Positions 14,384-17,134 of a stretch of 17,134 nt of DNA are shown in pieces. The position numbers were made by a program, and so were the translations under genes. The notes below the pieces were generated by a model. The model was not told the origin of the DNA and did no database searches. It saw only the letters and a list, made by a program, of their open reading frames with translations. The stretch lies in NCBI GenBank assembly GCA_029942245.1, contig JAOZTN010000061.1, positions 1 through 17,134 on the forward strand. Reading direction: 5' to 3'. The first letter of the stretch is position 1. Each line of letters starts with the position of its first letter. The stretch comes from B18-G4 sp003648575. Lineage in GTDB: Bacteria; Bacteroidota; Bacteroidia; Bacteroidales; B18-G4.

Positions 14384-16168
14384 CTACATCCTGTCGGGAA
14401 CCAGAATTCCCAGCAGGCCCATGGCCGACCGGATCACGGACGCTGTAAATAGTGACAGGCTCAGCCGGAATTGCGCTTTGGAAACATCTTCTTCCTTCAG
14501 AATACTGATCTCCTGGTAGAATTGATTGTATTCTTTGGCCAGGTCATATACAAACGACGCAATAGCGGCCGGGCTTAGCTCATTGGCCGCTTCGCTGATC
14601 ACCGACGGGAAGGTATAGAGTATCTTGACGATCTCCTTTTCCTTAGGCATCACTTCCCCCTCAAAAGGCATCTCTGCAGGGCTCAGTCCCCTGGCTTCCG
14701 CTTTTTTCAGGAGCGACTGTATCCTGGCATGGGTATACTGAATAAAAGGCCCTGTATGCCCGTTGAAGTCGATGGATTCCTCAGGGTTGAAAAGCATATT
14801 CTTTTTGGGATCCACCCTTAAAATAAAATACTTCAGGGCTCCCAGGCTAATCATTTCAAATAATGAAGCGGCCTCTTCCACGCTGAGATCATCAGCTTTT
14901 CCCAACTCCCTGGCCATAGCCTCAGCGGTATCGAACATATTGCTCATGAGATCATCAGCATCGACCACCAGACCTTCACGCGACTTCATCTTTCCGTGTG
15001 GCAATTCTACCATACCATATGAAACATGTTTGATACTGTCGGCCCATGGGCGTCCGAGTTTATGCAGAACGATCTTCAGTACATCAAAATGATAGTTCTG
15101 TTCATTGCCAACCACATACAGCAGGCTTTCCGGATGATAATCATCATATCTGAGCTGGGCAGTACCCAGGTCCTGGGTCATATAAACAGAGGTACCATCA
15201 GCCCGTAAAAGTAATTTTTCATCGAGGCCTTCAGCAGTCAGATCGGCCCACACAGATCCATCATCTTTTTGAAAAAGAATCCCATCCTTCAGGCCTTGTT
15301 CAACAATTTCTTTTCCCAGAAGATAAGTATCGGACTCATAATAGATCTTATCGAAGTCGACGCCCATACGATCATAGGTGATATCCATCCCGGCATAAAC
15401 CCAGGAGTTCATTGTCTTCCACAGTTCTTTTACAACCGGATCCCCTTGCTCCCACTTCTGAAGCATATCCCTGGCCTCGGCCATGAGCGGAGCCTTTTTT
15501 TCCGCTTCTTCTTTATCCATGCCATCATCGATCATCTTTGCTGTTTCCTTTTTCAGCTCCTGATCGAATCTCACGTAACAATCCCCAACCAGTTTATCTC
15601 CCTTAATGCCGGTAGTTTCAGGCGATTTATCACTAAACCATTTTTGCCATGCAATCATGGATTTACAAATATGGATCCCCCTGTCATTCACCAGGTTGAC
15701 CTTTTCAACCTGCTTCCCGCCGGCTTTCAATATCTCAGCAACCGACCATCCCAGCAGGTTATTCCTGATATGCCCGAGATGCAGCGGCTTGTTGGTGTTG
15801 GGTGAAGAATACTCTATTACCACCGGTTTGCCGGTAGCTTCCTGAGCGAGCCCATATGATATATCCGAGTAATTCCCTGCCAGAAAGTCTGTCCAGAAGC
15901 TTCCCGAAACCACTATATTCAGAAAGCCTTTGATCACATTAAAGCCTTCAACTTCAGCAGTATTCTCAACAATATGCTTGCCTATCCTTTCCGCACAGAC
16001 CTCAGGTTTCTCCCTGCTTATTTTCAGGAAGGGAAATACATTTATGGTATAATCGCCCACAAATTCCTTCCTGGTTTTCTGGATTATAATGTCGCCGGGG
16101 GTAAGTTCAGCTGAATAAATATTTTTCAATGCCCTTAAGGCAGATTCCCTTATAGTGGTTTCTATCAT
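14384..16168 (-). CDS. argS: Arginine--tRNA ligase
   Basis: This cytoplasmic class I synthetase charges tRNA-Arg. In order it shows the N-terminal tRNA-binding domain (about 1-90), the HIGH motif as HLGH in SSPNTNKPLHLGH, the KMSK-like motif KMKSREG about 260 residues later, and a C-terminal DALR anticodon-binding domain starting around QYTHARIQSLLKKAE. With the start chosen it has 594 residues. The frame also holds an ATG at 16187-16189, seven codons upstream. I prefer 16168 because related proteins begin just before the LKxxY helix as MIETTIRESALRALKNIY does, and a weak -7-like TAATTTTA at 16191-16198 would start transcription between the two ATGs. It converges on the protease gene with 6 bp between stops. 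The RAYT gene lies upstream in the same direction. Confidence 0.95.
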   Translation of the reverse strand: MIETTIRESALRALKNIYSAELTPGDIIIQKTRKEFVGDYTINVFPFLKISREKPEVCAERIGKHIVENTAEVEGFNVIKGFLNIVVSGSFWTDFLAGNYSDISYGLAQEATGKPVVIEYSSPNTNKPLHLGHIRNNLLGWSVAEILKAGGKQVEKVNLVNDRGIHICKSMIAWQKWFSDKSPETTGIKGDKLVGDCYVRFDQELKKETAKMIDDGMDKEEAEKKAPLMAEARDMLQKWEQGDPVVKELWKTMNSWVYAGMDITYDRMGVDFDKIYYESDTYLLGKEIVEQGLKDGILFQKDDGSVWADLTAEGLDEKLLLRADGTSVYMTQDLGTAQLRYDDYHPESLLYVVGNEQNYHFDVLKIVLHKLGRPWADSIKHVSYGMVELPHGKMKSREGLVVDADDLMSNMFDTAEAMARELGKADDLSVEEAASLFEMISLGALKYFILRVDPKKNMLFNPEESIDFNGHTGPFIQYTHARIQSLLKKAEARGLSPAEMPFEGEVMPKEKEIVKILYTFPSVISEAANELSPAAIASFVYDLAKEYNQFYQEISILKEEDVSKAQFRLSLSLFTASVIRSAMGLLGILVPDRM

Positions 16169-16212
16169 TTCAGTATGTAATTTCAGCATGTAAAATTAAT
16201 AGAAAAATGTAT

Positions 16213-16243
16213 GGGTTGCCAACCTTATTAAGGTTGGCAACCC
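16213..16243. repeat. 31-bp palindrome after the RAYT gene (REP-like)
   Basis: A perfect 15-bp inverted repeat (GGGTTGCCAACCTTA and its complement) surrounds a single central T. Its last base is the third base of the RAYT stop codon. Its plus strand matches the minus strand of the palindrome at 16892-16922 with one mismatch, so the two copies face each other. It lies between the RAYT stop and the argS start and could also act as a transcription barrier. REP-like elements are the usual partners of RAYT proteins. Confidence 0.85.
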
Positions 16244-16836
16244 TAATCATCCTCCAAACTGATTTTTTTTATTCTTCTTTCATCATGCAAAACATCATGA
16301 TAATTAATAAAATCTTCATGACCATTGAACCAGGCATATACAGTTTCACAATCAATCATACTGTCAAAAGATCTTGTTGTAAAAGAATTGTATGAGCTAT
16401 AAGGGTATGATCTGAAATTTTGTACAATCTGATGCTTCTGCGGATTGAAATGAATATAGAAAACCAGCCTCATCAAATAATCCATATCATTTACCTGGAT
16501 TCTTCTAAAATGCTTCTGAAAAAGACTTCCTGACCTGCCTTCCTGCTTATTGATTGCCAATGCATAAGACTGAAACATTCGCCTAAATTGATGACTTACT
16601 TTCAAATGATAACCCTCTTCATTACTGTCATTTACTTTGATTAAAAAATGAAAATGGTTACCTAGCAAGCAGAAGGCATAAGTTTGTACATAAGCCCCAA
16701 GTAATGTCCAGTACTTATTGATAAAGTATCTATAGTTCTCAGGTGTAAAATATATTCTAGCACTATTATTTCCTCTATTATAAATATGATAATAGTTGTC
16801 TGGTAAAAGAGGGGTCAGTATTTTTTTCGATGGCAT
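16243..16836 (-). CDS. REP-associated tyrosine transposase (RAYT; IS200-like Y1 family)
   Basis: This 197-residue single-strand DNA endonuclease-like protein belongs to the Y1 HUH transposase superfamily. Its N-terminal YYHIYNRGNN motif leads to the metal-binding HxH at H61/H63 (LLGNHFHFLI). The likely nucleophile is Y91 in SYALAINKQEGRSGSLFQ, the RAYT signature, followed by YIHFNPQKH. It is complete, with start ATG at 16834-16836. It has no IS605-type TnpB partner. The gene is flanked on both sides by a 31-bp palindrome in opposite orientations, as expected for a RAYT acting on REP-like sequences. It looks more AT-rich than argS and thrS, which suits acquired DNA. RAYTs cut and join REP-type hairpins in the studied enterobacterial case; activity here is inferred. 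Confidence 0.9.
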   Translation of the reverse strand: MPSKKILTPLLPDNYYHIYNRGNNSARIYFTPENYRYFINKYWTLLGAYVQTYAFCLLGNHFHFLIKVNDSNEEGYHLKVSHQFRRMFQSYALAINKQEGRSGSLFQKHFRRIQVNDMDYLMRLVFYIHFNPQKHQIVQNFRSYPYSSYNSFTTRSFDSMIDCETVYAWFNGHEDFINYHDVLHDERRIKKISLEDD

Positions 16837-16891
16837 GAATTCAGTTCTTTACTATTAATACCAATAATTCTAAAAAGTCGCATCCCCTTAA

Positions 16892-16922
16892 GGGTTGCCA
16901 GCCTTAATAAGGTTGGCAACCC
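16892..16922. repeat. 31-bp palindrome before the RAYT gene (REP-like)
   Basis: GGGTTGCCAGCCTTA, a central A, then TAAGGTTGGCAACCC: a 15-bp inverted repeat with one G-T type mismatch. It lies about 55 bp upstream of the RAYT start codon and is the inverted partner of 16213-16243. A second small palindrome, CCCTTAAGGG (16885-16894), overlaps its left edge. Confidence 0.85.
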
Positions 16923-17013
16923 ACTTCCATCCTTCTAATTCTCAATATTGTATACAATCAACATTATACAGAAAAAAAATCTCCCTTTAGGTCTGACTCT
17001 CAACTTAAAATCC

Positions 17014-17021
17014 TACTTTTG
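17014..17021 (+). promoter_or_regulatory. Candidate -7 box before the gene at the right edge
   Basis: TACTTTTG fits TAnnTTTG. A weak TCTG (16992-16995) lies 18 bases upstream in place of the TTTG box. The start of transcription would be near 17028, giving a leader of about 45 bases before the ATG at 17073. Confidence 0.5.
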
Positions 17022-17060
17022 CAAAAAATAATTAATTCGGTTTAATAACCAAATAAAAAC

Positions 17061-17065
17061 GAGGA
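17061..17065 (+). promoter_or_regulatory. Ribosome binding site of the right-edge gene
   Basis: GAGGA lies seven bases before the ATG at 17073-17075. It is one of only two clear Shine-Dalgarno sequences in the window and supports this ATG as the true start. Confidence 0.6.
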
Positions 17066-17072
17066 ATTCGAT

Positions 17073-17134
17073 ATGAAACGTAATGTAATCATTATCGGTG
17101 CTGCGGGAAGAGATTTTCACAATTTCAACACTTA
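17073..17134 (+). CDS. N-terminus of a cyclic 2,3-diphosphoglycerate synthetase-like GTPase (cut by window end)
   Basis: Only the first 20 codons are present. They read MKRNVIIIG followed by AAGRDFHNFN, a nucleotide-binding beta strand and loop. I recognise this as the start of proteins annotated as cyclic 2,3-diphosphoglycerate synthetase or simply GTPase in Bacteroidota. The true reaction in bacteria is unclear, and with 20 residues the family call is provisional. The gene has its own candidate promoter and ribosome binding site, so it starts a transcription unit running out of the window. Confidence 0.6.
   Translation, partial: MKRNVIIIGAAGRDFHNFNT

Noticed and set aside
15269..15805. 178-codon plus-strand frame
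   Set aside because: It is the antisense shadow of argS, whose motifs are unambiguous in the other strand.
16213..16922. Complete IS200/IS605 element
   Set aside because: The protein has RAYT rather than TnpA spacing, there is no tnpB, and the palindromes are inverted relative to each other rather than being the asymmetric subterminal hairpins of IS200.

Overview
The window is a piece of chromosome from a member of the Bacteroidota. The evidence is two proteins ending in a type IX secretion (T9SS) type A sorting domain, an OmpA-family envelope protein with the TPR / PD40 propeller / carboxypeptidase-regulatory-like / OmpA_C layout, and promoters of the Bacteroidetes kind (TTG, about 19 bases, TAnnTTTG). 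Few start codons have a Shine-Dalgarno sequence. I cannot name the species; Bacteroidales or a relative is plausible.

Layout from left to right. Positions 1-526 hold no convincing complete gene. They contain two near-identical direct repeats of about 118 bp, separated by DNA built of degenerate 7-base units. The first 45 bases may be the tail of a gene entering from the left. Next is the classical translation operon on the minus strand, thrS-infC-rpmI-rplT (3721 down to 556). It has its own Bacteroidetes promoter before thrS and a strong hairpin terminator overlapping the rplT stop codon. infC appears to start at a rare AUU codon, as in E. coli.

A GC-rich palindromic repeat (3785-3855) separates this from a second minus-strand cluster (9955 down to 3858): ffh, folD, a T9SS-exported beta-propeller protein, queE and the PorE-like OmpA protein. 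Gaps are 23, -8, 11 and 12 bp, so these are probably co-transcribed. The cluster mixes housekeeping with envelope and export functions.

ffh is divergent from a large secreted subtilisin-like protease (10136-14377, plus). The protease carries three fibronectin type III domains, each apparently split by an inserted module, and a C-terminal T9SS signal. The 180 bp between these start codons holds both promoter candidates and a 9-bp inverted repeat. The protease gene converges on argS with only 6 bp between stop codons. Upstream of argS lies a REP-associated tyrosine transposase (RAYT) gene flanked on both sides by a 31-bp palindrome in opposite orientations. The window ends in the first 20 codons of a gene resembling the cyclic 2,3-diphosphoglycerate synthetase / GTPase family.

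No phage, CRISPR array, tRNA or rRNA gene was seen. The least explained parts are the left-edge repeat DNA, the palindromes flanking the RAYT gene, and the nested FN3 architecture of the protease.
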